From assembly GCA_958430865.1 (NCBI GenBank), contig CAUDNR010004179.1, positions 45,612 to 63,895 of the forward strand: a DNA stretch of 18,284 bases, given 5' to 3'. Each line of letters starts with the position of its first letter. Positions within the stretch are counted from its first letter, which is position 1. This DNA comes from Entrophospora sp. SA101 (lineage: Eukaryota; Glomeromycota; Glomeromycetes; Entrophosporales; Entrophosporaceae). Below the pieces are notes generated by a model that saw only the letters and a list, made by a program, of their open reading frames with translations, did no database searches and was not told the DNA's origin. The translations under genes and the position numbers were made by a program. Shown piece after piece: positions 1-10,212 of this stretch.

Positions 1-83
1 AGATAATAAATAATCCATGTCTATACTGCTATGTTATTATTATGTATGTAATCTATGCGCTCCAAATTTTGAATATTTTTTTA

Positions 84-1073
84 TTATAACAACAATTTAT
101 AGTTAAAAACATTGAATATGATGATGGTAATCGTAATAATATTTATTATATAAACATTCTGCGAAATTTTAGACGAAATTGAAATATTGCTAATGTCTGT
201 ATTGTTTGGAACTGTTTGTGGTTTATCTGTTACAGTTGACTGCGAGAGTGTACCTTCCTGAAGTGTATACCTAAAAATTTATTATTGAAAAAAAAAAACC
301 TCCGTTGAAAAAACATTCATAAGATTGCAAATTATTTAAAAAAAGAGAAGAAGGAGATATTTACCCCAACGTTTCCAATAGCAATTTTATATTTGGACCT
401 ATTGGACCTCCTTGATATCCACCGTTAAATTGGCTCAATGATTCTACAGTGGCACCACGAATTGCTCTCCATAACATAATCAAATCTGCAGTTTTATTAA
501 AACTTATGGCACTTAAATGTCCTAACGTTGAACCAGGAGTATAAGGTATCGCAGTTTCTAACATAATTTGTGTATTAGTGTGTGATAAAAATGCTACGTC
601 TTGAGGTGTGGTTGCGGCCGTAAATATATCTTTGGTTATCTGGTATTGGCTTGAATTTGTCCATTCAGTTACAAATTCTAGATAGCTAGGATAAGTTTTA
701 TTGATCCCGGAAAACTTATTGAGCTCCACAGTGAGGTTGCTCATGCTTGTAACATTCGTTGGTGAACCTTGTTGTAGCAGTATCATGTTTTTATCAAATA
801 CTGTTTCAACGAATCCAAGCAGTTTGAATGATTGAGTGTTATTTATGACAACTGGGATTGGCGATAAAGCAGACAGACTAAAATGATCTCTCCATGTATG
901 AACAAGTCCTAAACCGTGAATAATTTCATGCATTACCACCAATACAAAGTCTACTTGAGTTGCTCCGATTGGTGGATCTCCTTCAAACCAAAAATTTGCT
1001 CTTGTACTAAATTTATTTATTCATTCAAAATATATATGCGTATGTATGCACATGTGTATGTGTGTATGCGAAT

Positions 1074-1134
<61 letters not shown>

Positions 1135-1734
1135 GTGAGAAAATAAAAAAATCATTACCTAAATCCTGCAATAATATCAACACTTAAAAACTCAGGTGCC
1201 TCAGGTAAGTTTAATTGTTTTACAAGTGCTTGAGGATAAAGACGAGTAATATTATCAGTATCATTTAATGGAATAAATCTAGAAGGACCGGCACTGCCTT
1301 ATGTATTAATTATTAAATATTAGGAAGTAATCATAATTATTAATTAAAATTGCTGATTAATTATTATTATTACCTAATGGTCCTACTTCATTTCCGGTAC
1401 AAGTTGGACATAAGTCACCAAATACAGCTTTTAAAATTATGGGTGCCTTCAATACTAAAAATGTCGGAAAAATTTTTACTGCTCTATCAAATCCTAACTT
1501 TGCATTATTACAAATTGTTTCGTTAGAAACTCCGCATGAAAATTGAACTTGAATTGTATTTGCAGTATCGTTTACTAAATAATTATTAGTTAGATCATTA
1601 TTCTTGACAATTTTACAATCGGATTGTGTTCTAACCATTGGATGTAAAAAATCAGGCATGTCATAACATGTTTCGGACAATATTAAATTACTAAAATTGA
1701 TTATGACGACGATCAAAATTAAAAGAGCGTTCAT
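84..1734 (-). CDS. Secreted, probably GPI-anchored metzincin-like metalloprotease (4 exons, 442 aa)
   Basis: Exons on the minus strand are 1734-1374, 1297-1159, 1006-365 and 270-84. The introns are 76, 152 and 94 bases, all GT-AG, and the frame stays open across every join. The start ATG is followed by a hydrophobic signal peptide (about residues 1-20, LLILIVVIINFSNLILS). The early part is Cys-rich. Residues 193-203 read HEIIHGLGLVH, an exact HExxHxxGxxH metzincin zinc site (His193, Glu194, His197, His203), preceded by WFEGDPPIGATQVDF. Exon 4 encodes a Ser/Thr/Asn-rich stretch and ends in about 23 hydrophobic residues (420-442), the pattern of a GPI attachment signal. An AATAAA overlaps the tandem TAATAA stop. 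Several N-glycosylation sequons are present. I could not place the Met-turn with certainty, so the exact metzincin clan member is open. The likely role is proteolysis at the cell surface or wall; the substrate is unknown. Confidence 0.85.
1078..1132. repeat. (AG)n(TG)n compound microsatellite inside intron 2 of the metalloprotease gene
   Basis: An AG run (1078-1104) passes directly into a TG run (1105-1132). In the transcript sense this is CA repeats followed by CT repeats, lying between the donor at 1158 and the acceptor at 1007. It roughly doubles that intron compared with its neighbours. Confidence 0.95.
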
Positions 1735-1768
1735 TTTTCGCTATTTTAATATAACAATAGTTTTATAC

Positions 1769-1793
1769 TTTTTTTTTTTTTTAAAAAAAAAAA
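1769..1793. repeat. T14-A11 homopolymer palindrome upstream of the metalloprotease gene
   Basis: A run of T followed at once by a run of A, about 35-60 bases upstream of the minus-strand start codon at 1734. Such dA:dT tracts can exclude nucleosomes in fungal promoters. That role is an inference, and slippage is an adequate explanation for its origin. Confidence 0.6.
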
Positions 1794-1837
1794 GAAAAAA
1801 AAAGGTGAAAAAGAAGAGCAAAAATAATTAGGCGAGT

Positions 1838-1870
1838 ATTTATTTTATTTATTTATTTATTTATTTATTT
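1838..1870. repeat. (TTTA)n microsatellite
   Basis: A tandem tetranucleotide TTTA/ATTT run with minor interruptions, in the upstream flank of the metalloprotease gene. Confidence 0.85.
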
Positions 1871-2025
1871 CGATAATTAAATTACTTGAATGATTTTTTG
1901 ATTTTAGAAAAAAAATCTATAATTACATAATTAGTTACATCAAAGTTTATTTCACAACAAATTAACCAACTTGCTTATTATTACACAATGTATCAATTTA
2001 GATTCTTTTTTTTTTTCTTTTTCAG

Positions 2026-2220
2026 CCAATCCAAGGATCTACAACAAGGGTTAACCTCTTACTATTTGAGACGTCGATCCTAAGGTTAAACCTCTTACCG
2101 GTAAACCATAACCCAATCTACTAATTAAAATTGGGTTTACACATAACCACCAAACTACCCAGACACCCTCTGTTAAAAAGGTTGAACCTCATGTTTTGAG
2201 AATGTAGATCCTTGGATTGG
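2026..2220. mobile_element. 195-base terminal-inverted-repeat element (MITE-like)
   Basis: The ends are a perfect 18-base inverted repeat, CCAATCCAAGGATCTACA at 2026-2043 and its complement at 2203-2220. There is no coding capacity. Inside, a stretch of about 32 bases (GGTTAACCTC...GATCC, 2048-2080) recurs in degenerate direct form at 2180-2211, and another GGTTAAACCTCTTACC block lies near 2083. No convincing target-site duplication is visible (flanks TTTTTCAG and TTTTGATA), so the superfamily is not assigned. Confidence 0.7.
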
Positions 2221-3499
2221 TTTTGATAATCCAAATTACTGATTTGAGTACCACCCCTTGCACATTAGGATTATAGCAGTCAATTTTGCAGAGAGATTGG
2301 GGGGGGGGGCATTCAGATATTTATTTTCTGGCAATGATTTGATGAAATTGTCGTTGGTTGCTTAATAAATTATTTATTATTAAAACTTACAATCTCCTTA
2401 TTTTAAAGTATTTTTGTCGGCTATAAATAATCAAATTTTTTTTAATGCCTTTAAAATCTGTTTCATTGAAACTTTTCTTCAAAGAAATAAATACAAAACA
2501 ATCAAATCTAGCCACACCGAATGTATAAATTAATTAATTAATATTTTTCAAAAACATGCTGATTATGGGTTTAAAGTTTTCTTTTGTTAACAACTTCTTC
2601 TGCTTCTAGATTATATATGAAGTGAAGTTGTTAAATTGGATCATCGAAAATAATTTTAATGATAATACAAATTAGGATTCAAAAAATTTTTTTTTTGTTA
2701 ATAAAATTCATGATTTCTATGTCACTTGCTGGTTGAGCAACTAATCGTCTAGGTAAATATTTACTGCCACCCATACTTGCCCATAAATCAATTATTCTAT
2801 GATAATATTTTCAGTTTCCAAACCTTTACAATAACAAATAGAGAATTAAAAAATAAAGAAATAAATAACCTAACAAATTATGACAAATTCAAACTGCATA
2901 CATTTTGTATATTCTGAGGTCTGTTAATTGTATAAAATAATCTGTAAGTTTTAATTGAATCTTTTAAGAATTCTTTTCCAAAATCTAAAGAAAACCAAGT
3001 ATAATTAATGAGATAAAAATTAATCTGTAAGGCACTCTCGCATCTTTATATATAGATGCCAAACTCTGCAGAGCGGTTGTCCACTTGGTTTTAGTATCAT
3101 CATATTTTCAATTATTTCGATTTTTGACTAATTTCACACTTTTTTGTGCGCTTCGTAATATCAGTTGTTGAAGGATTTATACAATGTGTATACTTGGCAC
3201 CGTAATTCAGTAATAATTACGGGATCACTGTTCTAAAAATTAATTATTATTACTAAATAATACTACAGCAAGAAAGTTTGAAAACTGTAATTCCGTAAAG
3301 ATGATTGGTTTCGTAAGTAATTGTTTATTATTATTACAAAGAATTTGTGCATCGAGAATCAAATGTGCCTGATTGTTAATACAAAATTTTGCAGTTTAAA
3401 TAGAAGTAATTTCAATTAATGGCTTATAATAATAAAGGTAAAAAATTATGGCTTAACATTCAGAAAGCCAATGTTTATCTAGTCGCAAGAAACTTTTAT

Positions 3500-3512
3500 T
3501 TTATTACTATTA

Positions 3513-3547
<35 letters not shown>
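3500..3547. repeat. (ATT)n microsatellite
   Basis: A trinucleotide run, almost pure from about 3515 onward. On the plus strand it encodes a poly-isoleucine stretch in a spurious open frame. Confidence 0.9.
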
Positions 3548-5027
3548 TACAGTTTCCCCATTTGTATGATGTGTGATGTAATTATATTTTTCATCATACT
3601 GCTTAGACAGCTACCAAAATTATCAAATACAACTGCTGAAAGATTCTATCAGACTCGTTTTAAATGATGTATATGTCCTATAAATTAATATAATGTGGTT
3701 CTATAATATTCTGGCATAATAGAGATCCACTGGTTAAACCGGTTAAACTCTAATACTGTTTTTTTTTTCAACAAATTAAATGAAAACATTTCCAAGAATT
3801 CTACTATTTGTAAGCATTATTATTCTAACATGGACGGACACACAGATTTTTGACAAATAAACAAAAAAGTGATTCGGATGCAATTTAGAATGATAAATTA
3901 ATATCAACATATTCAAGTATATTTGGCTTTGTTAACAGTACAACAAAGAATCCACCGAGTGATTGGTTACATCTTTGTATTTTGAATCATCAATTTTATT
4001 AGTGTCAAATGATTTGCTATTAAGTGCCATCTAATTTCCACCCTCTTTAGTATTAAAGCTTGGATCATAAAGCTTTGTTGATATTAAATTGAATTAAATT
4101 ATTATATACAAACAAACCACCAGAAGTAATATAATAGTTTAGAGTCCCAGTCGATTAGATAATTTACTTCTCAGTAAACTGAGAGTTTTTGCAAGAGCAC
4201 AGTTTATTTATTATAAGAATTTAAGTCCTTAAATACACAAATGCTTTTGAAATGCTAATTAATTATTTGCAAATGGTTTGTTATTCTACAAAGACATTCT
4301 ACTTGGCATAGTAGAAATTATTCAAGGACTTTTTTGCCTTAAAAAAATCCTACTTTATGAAACATAAATTCTTCCTTCTTATAATAAAGTATGACTGGTT
4401 AAATATACTAATGTTCAAGGATTTGATAGGCCAAGGGTTTCTAGGTCAGTCAGCCATAAAATAATAGGATATCCGAATTGCTATTATTTGAACAAATAGG
4501 ATATCCACTCTAAGTGTTTTAGGACGATTAAGTTCTAGATAGTCAACCATCTCGTGACTTAATTCCATCAGTTTTAAAATATTGTCAATCAAACATTGGA
4601 TTTTTTTTTTTTTAACATATCAGGAAAACCTGCCAGACTAAAAAGGTAACGAATATGTATATGAATAAATGAATAAATGAACGGATGAATGAATAATAAT
4701 AAAGAACAAAGCATTTGGAGAATAAAGTTATTTAATTGCTGATAGAAATTTAGAATAAAAAAACCATTGTGACCCAAAATGAAGTGGTGGATTACAAATT
4801 TAAAACTTTATAAATTTATTCTTTATAAAAAAATGAAAAATAAAAAAAAAATCTTACAATTGTATATTAATTGATCATTGAATAATTGATTATTCGCAAA
4901 AGAGATACTATAAATGTTTAAATATCACATTGATTAAATGGTCCAGATTTAATTTTGAAAAATAAATTTATTGATTATATAACAAAATGTGCGCATTTTT
5001 ATGTAATACAAACCTGCACTAAATTGG

Positions 5028-5073
5028 TTCCACGTGATGTGTTGTTGAAAAGTGCTATATATATCACGTGGAA
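5028..5073. repeat. Inverted repeat with CACGTG cores
   Basis: TTCCACGTGAT (5028-5038) and its exact complement ATCACGTGGAA (5063-5073) enclose 24 bases. Each arm holds a palindromic CACGTG, the core bound by many bHLH factors. No gene lies close enough to call this a promoter element. Confidence 0.6.
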
Positions 5074-5823
5074 TGGTCATAATGAAAATTATTATCTTTG
5101 GGAATGTCATTTTAACAGGAGTACCTTGTATTCCAATGACAATACTCACTTACATATTTTTTAAGGAGAATGCATGAATGTCCGAATATGGTACATGATC
5201 TTATCTAATCTACGCCTTTGGGTCTGATTGCCCAATTGATAAACTATTTCTCTCTGTATATAACGAACTGTATCACAATAATAATTTTATTTTTTATTAT
5301 TGAAAGACAAAAATTATCTCAAACGAGTAAGACTAATAAATAAGAAGAAGCTTTGTCTGTTCCAAATAAAGAGGTTTTATTGGCGATAGAAAAATTATAT
5401 TTTGTATATTAAAACAGCAATCCTGATGATTTACAATAATGTAGGAATTATTAATATTAATAAAAAAGGAAAATCAATTCAGACAACTTTTTTAAGTTAT
5501 TCATTATTATATAAAAAAAACCATTTTCTATTTTCATTTATCATTTTTTTAATATTCCATTTATTATACTTTTATGTTTATTCAAATTTTATTGATTACA
5601 ATTTAATTTTCTATATAAAATTTTGTCCGTGTGATGACCGGCAAAATGATGATGATCTAACGTTATAACGGTCATTTTCTGCTGGAACAGGAGGTTCGTT
5701 ATAGAGAGCGAGTAAACTGTATATTGAAAGTGAAAAAATAAAATGAAAATTTATTTTTAAAATTATTTCTGAAAAAAAAATAAAAGTGAAAAATTTGATT
5801 AGTTTACGATTTTATTTTATTTT

Positions 5824-6935
5824 TTATTTTTGGAATAATCTTGTTATTTCTTCGTTATTTTCATTAAACCATTTTTCTGATTCAGCATTAAAATTTGGAG
5901 CTAAATCTTGGGATAAATCTCCAAGAGGATCGTAATTATTAATAATTGGTGTTGGTGTTGCTACATTTATTGCAGCGTTTGTACTTGAAATAAGTGCTGC
6001 AGCTTTCAAATATTGTTCGTTCGTAAATGAAGGAATATTAATATTAAATAGTCCAGTCGGTGCTGGCAAACCGTGCACTAACGAATTACAGTATTGTTCT
6101 AGATCTTGTGAATTATCTCTTCCACCATAGCTATTAATAGCAAGATTAATAGGATCAAAATCAGTGTTCGTAACGGTGGTAATCGTAGAATTAATAGATA
6201 TATCAGTAATCAATGATGCATTTGGATCAAAATCATAATTGCTAAAGTTTCCAGGTTGAGTTTGGGGAGAAAAAAAATCAGAGTTGAATTGATCGAAGTT
6301 GCTAAAATCATTTAGCGGATTCTGAACGTCATTTCCAAAGGCAAGGTTATTATTGTTATTGTTATCACAAGTATATGGAAATGCCAAGTCGTGAATATTG
6401 GAAATTGATGAATCTCCATCAGAATCAGCACTGCCTTTATTAAGTTGTTTAGTTAATTCTTTCCGTCTTCTTCTAGCTTGTCTAGGTTTTTTCTCGGCTC
6501 CATTATTTCCATTTTTCTTTTTCCATTTTCCCTGACCATTAAGTAAACCCAGGGGACGGCCACGTACAATAGTTGGTGGAATACGTTTGCAAGCAAAACC
6601 TTTTTCTTCGCAATTCTTGCATGAAGGTTCATGATCATCACACTTTATGTGTCTTTTTTTACAGCGAGAACAAGCGTTTGTGACATATTTCCTTTCATCC
6701 TCTTCGTTTGCATCATTCGCTGTCAACGTATCAAGCGCTTCGATGATGATTGCTGGATACTTTGTTCCTATATTGTTTTCAATTTCGATCAATGAATTAT
6801 TTAATTCATCTGTATTAAATAAACCTTTTAATTCTTTTGACTTAGGACTATAATCATCTAATTTTCTGCTTGAACAAGATGTCAGTTCATCACTAATTCT
6901 TTCGGTATATTTTCCTATACTATTAGCGCTAGAAT
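5824..6935 (-). CDS. Zn2Cys6 zinc-cluster transcription factor exon, probably the 3' exon of a chimeric gene with the kinase-like exon at 7004-7808
   Basis: The frame is open from a TGA at about 6943-6945 to the TAA at 5824. The fungal binuclear zinc cluster is complete: C-x2-C-x6-C-x6-C-x2-C-x6-C (CSRCKKRHIKC then CKNCEEKGFAC). It is followed by an RGRP AT-hook-like core and a basic stretch (KKPRQARRRRKELTK), a likely nuclear signal and linker. The rest is Asn/Asp/Ser/Thr-rich, resembling an activation region; no fungal_trans middle-homology domain is seen. No ATG occurs in frame between the upstream stop and the cluster (only TTG at 6792), so the start must come from another exon. The acceptor TTAACATGATTAG (AG at 6937-6936) joins in phase to the kinase-like exon, giving a 638-residue protein with the zinc cluster at residues 357-384. 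Alternatively it is a truncated transcription factor gene. Confidence 0.7.
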
Positions 6936-7003
6936 CTAATCATGTTAATATAATTAATAATAATTTAATAACTAGCAAATTCCAATCGATGAATTCAAAT
7001 CAC

Positions 7004-7808
7004 CTTTATTATTTAAGATATCTTCAGATAACATCGAATTACCAGAATCACACCATATTTTTTTTTGGTATACATGATGTGAATCACTGTCATTAGAACT
7101 ACCACCTCCATCATCATTATTATTAATGCTCAAATTAAAATCAGTTTTTAAATTTTCATCTATATCATAAGATTCTTCAGTTCGACCATCTAATATTCTG
7201 CTTGTATTATATTCAAATAAACGCGGTTGGTATTGTTGATCGGATAATTTGAAAATTCTTTTAATTGAATTATTATCAGCTTTATAAACTTTTAATTTAT
7301 TTTGAGCATATATACAAAATTCTTTGCGAACATCAGGAGTCAATTGAGAATCATTAGCCTTGTCAAATGGTCGATTTCCTGCAAATATTTTCCACTCCGG
7401 CATTCCAACACTATAAATATCGGATTCTTTTGTGGAATTTTTCTCTTGAAAAATCTTTGGTGCAATATATGGTATAACCCCATAGATTTTAGTTGATGAC
7501 ATATCATAAACTGGTACACACAATCCTAAATCTGTAATATAACAATTGCTATCTTGTATTAATATATTATCATGACTTTGTGGGTGCAGCAGATTAATAC
7601 AATTTTCGCAATATCTGCCCGGGTATCTTGTGAATTTACACTTTTCACATTCTACTTTTTCTTTTTTTTCTTTTTCTAAAAGCTCTTTATTTCCTTTATC
7701 TATTTGTATAAAATTTTTTTTTAGATTAGGCGTGTTTGCCTTAGCATTACCATAAATTTCATCCACAAATTCTTTTCTGTCTGGTGATAATAATCTTTCA
7801 AATGACAT
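7004..7808 (-). CDS. Degenerate kinase-like exon (N-lobe missing), likely 5' exon of a kinase/Zn2Cys6 chimera
   Basis: It begins at ATG 7808. Residues 54-70 form CxxC-x9-CxxC, a Cys motif I recall from the N-termini of expanded Glomeromycotina kinases. The sequence then jumps straight to a catalytic-loop-like HPQSHDNIL (75-83), YITDLGLCVPV (DFG equivalent, DLG 93-95), YGVIPYIAPKIF (APE equivalent changed to APK) and KESDIYSVGMPEWKIFAGNRPF. The glycine loop, the VAIK lysine, the helix-C glutamate and the HRD aspartate are absent, so about 150 residues of N-lobe are lost and activity is very unlikely. C-terminal residues are Asn/Asp/Ser-rich. Read through, this frame stops at 6972 (278 aa). Spliced at the GTGATT donor (7003-7002), the frame continues in phase into the zinc-cluster exon. 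It could be an expressed pseudokinase fusion or a decayed gene. Confidence 0.6.
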
Positions 7809-7867
7809 TTTCCCTCTGTAAGTTTAAAAAATTATTGTTTAAGAAAATTTTAAATTCAAATATCTGA

Positions 7868-7975
7868 ATAATCGTGTAGTTATCCGCAAAAATATCCGCA
7901 ATTTTACGCAACATCATGAAAATATCCAATTTTATCGGTGATTTAGCGATTGCGGATATTTTTTGCGGATAACAA
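7868..7975. mobile_element. Foldback MITE, copy 1, directly upstream of the kinase-like gene
   Basis: The left arm GTTATCCGCAAAAATATCCG (from 7879) and right arm (to 7973) are complementary over 23-24 bases with one length difference. The 48-base loop between them has no coding features. A second family member lies at 14480-14618. Similarity to that copy extends left to about 7868 (AATAATCxTGTAG). It sits about 60-190 bases upstream of the kinase-like start codon. The plus side of the start codon also has a TTACAG acceptor-like site, so the element could lie in a 5' UTR intron or the promoter. Confidence 0.7.
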
Positions 7976-8439
7976 AATTTGTAACCATCCAAATTAAATG
8001 ATATATGTCTAAATTAATGTAATCGATATGAAAGATAAAAAAATAAACTAATTAAGGATAAAAAAATTCAAGCGATGTCAACATTATGAACGCCTTTTTA
8101 TCAGAATAAAAATCTGAATATTCTATTGTATAACCAACTTCTGATCTCGCCAAAATTTATAATGAATGATAAATGATAAACGATATAAATGTATCCATCC
8201 GTAAACTGCATTGAACTCAAATTAAGCAATTAATCGTTTCATATACTGCAACTGGAACTGTTTCTTACTGCGGTTGTACTAAATAATGCTCTGTACATTA
8301 AACAGCATCCACAGTACATATAGCACTCAAGACCAATCAAAGTATACACAATAAATTACTGTACTGGGTACTAGTGGTAATCCTTGTTGTGCAGAATGGG
8401 TTAAAATAGGCTATAGGATAGTACTTTCTGAAAAATAAT
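7976..8439. other. Intergenic, nothing identified
   Basis: AT-rich sequence with stops in all frames and no terminal inverted repeats or RNA-gene signatures that I could see. Confidence 0.5.
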
Positions 8440-8586
8440 TTAATTTGTACATTGATTTAAATATGATTCTAATTCACCAGTAAATTTATTAATATTGTCT
8501 TTAAAAGTTTCATCATATCTAATTTCAAACCTTTCGAACAACATATTTTTCTTCCCACCAATTGGCACTTCACTTGTATTTTTCTT
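8440..8586 (-). pseudogene. Short coding-like remnant, unknown
   Basis: A minus-strand frame of 48 codons between TAG (8589-8587) and TAA (8442-8440) has balanced, charged composition (for example FERFEIRYDETFKDNINKF) unlike the low-complexity noise nearby. An internal ATG would give a peptide of about 34 residues starting MLFERFEIRYDE. No family was recognised and no flanking exons with matching frame were found. It may be a piece of a former gene or transposon, or chance. Confidence 0.2.
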
Positions 8587-8589
8587 CTA

Positions 8590-10165
8590 GCATCAAAACA
8601 TGGACTGTTTCATCTATTATTTGATTTTAAAATTACAATTGAGTTCAAAAATTAAAAAATCAAAATAATTTTAATGATATCTTCCAAAAGAAAAGGTTAA
8701 TCCAATCTAGTGAGCCTGAAGGATATGAGACTGTAAATTTTATTGACATTGCATTTGGGCTTTTTTTCTTGTTGAAGAGCTTTTAAAGTCTTTCGTGTGT
8801 TCATAATCTTTGTGACCCAAAAGTGCAACAAGAATTCATAACTGGTCGAATTATCTAGGAGATTTTCAGTATAGTGGGAATGGTGCCTAGTATGGTTTGC
8901 AAGTTCAAGATTTTATATAAAACCTTTTTAATATAACAAGTTACTATACATTTGCATCACTATGGTCATCATGACCATTATTACAAAAGGAGAGCTTAAT
9001 ATAAGGTAGTTAGAGAACTTTCAGACTTGTTATGTGTAAATTTCAATCAGGTTATTAATCAGGTTATTTGCAGGCAAAAGTTGTTTGGTAGTGGAATTTG
9101 GGTTAAATTTAGGCCTTTCTAAATTGTGATTTATACCTAAAGATACATCCCAATACAACTTGAAAATAGCTCAAGGTGAACCAAACCTTCAAATCCAAAA
9201 GATTCATTAAATCTAACACCTAAATTTAATAAGCTAGATTTAATTTTTATTTTTCAGGATGATTTTTAAGGAATTACAATTGTGTACAATCAGGAAGGAG
9301 AAAATAAATTTATTCATTTTCCTTAAAGGTTTAATTTTGCATGGTCTTAATATCATTATCCTCTCTTTGTAAATTTTAAGAGATAGTTACACTACTGGAA
9401 AATGGACAAAGTAGGGTATAATTAATTTTATAAATTTAAAAATAAAAAGAAATACATGTCAACACCAATTGCCTCCATTGTTTAATCAAACGAATTGAAC
9501 AGCAAAAAGAAGGCAATTGTAACCTGAGATGAGTGTTTGCAACTTCTCCATCTAGTAACTTGAAAGAAGAAAAGAATACTAGTAATGAAGAAATCAAAAG
9601 AGTTTGAAAGAATTTGAAAAGAAGGTAAGAAAACCTTGATATTGGTAATTTTTTAGTTTACTTTCCTTTGGGAACATGTGTGAATGTCACAGAATCTTGT
9701 GTACAATAAAATGGGGTAAAAGAAAAACCTGGTACTTACCTAATTTGGACTAATTAACATAATGGTTCACTTTGTCTAATTTTGGATTAAATGAAAAATG
9801 GGAATACAGTATAACCTTGTTACGGAACATATAATAATAGAATTTCAACTGTATTAATTATAACACAGATTTTCAATAAAAATTATAATAATGGAATTTA
9901 CCATCCAACTCTATATATCAGGAATTAAAAACCCTTGTACAAAGTTTCTAAAACTGGATATCCAATATTATACGTTCAAGATCAGAGGAATATTTTTGTA
10001 GAATAAATACTCCCAAATAGAATGTCAAGAACAACTCATCACAAAACAATAGGCACAAATATAATGATGGTATTTGAATGGAGTTGTGATAAAATAAATA
10101 TGTGTTATTATTAAATTTTATAAATACAGTATTATGGTCAATAATAATTATAACCATATTATCAT
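8590..10165. other. Intergenic, no gene seen
   Basis: It contains a perfect odd palindrome ATGGTCAT-C-ATGACCAT near 8960 and a possible lone transposon end, TACAGTATAACC near 9804, whose matching partner I could not find. No supported coding sequence lies here. Confidence 0.5.
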
Positions 10166-10170
10166 CATTA

Positions 10171-10192
10171 TTGTTGTTGTTGTTGTTGTTGT
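10171..10192. repeat. (TTG)n microsatellite after the Kelch gene
   Basis: A short trinucleotide run about 20-40 bases beyond the stop codon of the minus-strand Kelch gene, thus probably within its 3' UTR. Confidence 0.85.
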
Positions 10193-10212
10193 TATATCGA
10201 TGGCTTGCAATA

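Larger units (their letters stand above)
2221..5823. other. Intergenic AT-rich region, no supported gene
   Basis: No open frame here shows family motifs or splice structure. Contents seen: an 11-base G run (2299-2309), a small hairpin with TTAACAACTTC arms (about 2587-2636), an ATT microsatellite (3500-3547), a near-perfect hairpin TCTCAGTAAACTGAGA (4171-4186), TGAA-type repeats around 4660-4700, and the CACGTG inverted repeat listed separately. Short open frames in this stretch are low-complexity or repeat translations. Confidence 0.6.

Noticed and set aside
361..942. Stand-alone minus-strand 193-residue frame starting MVVMHEIIHG
   Set aside because: The first codon is TTG, and the frame is the interior of exon 3 of the four-exon protease; splicing at 1006 and 365 gives a complete protein.
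916..1146. Plus-strand frame with Arg/Glu and Cys/Val runs
   Set aside because: Antisense to the protease gene and made mostly of the AG/TG microsatellite.
4949..5164. Overlapping open frames on both strands
   Set aside because: Neither has family motifs or splice partners; the mirrored openness follows from AT-rich composition and the CACGTG inverted repeat.
5402..5668. Plus-strand 88-residue frame rich in Phe/Ile/Tyr
   Set aside because: Composition is that of translated T-rich intergenic DNA, and no ATG-context or homology signal supports it.
7798..7992. Minus-strand 64-residue frame upstream of the kinase-like exon
   Set aside because: It is the translation of a foldback MITE, not a conserved protein.
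9804..9830. TACAGTATAACCTTG resembling a pogo-type terminus
   Set aside because: No matching inverted end or second TA duplication was found in the following sequence.
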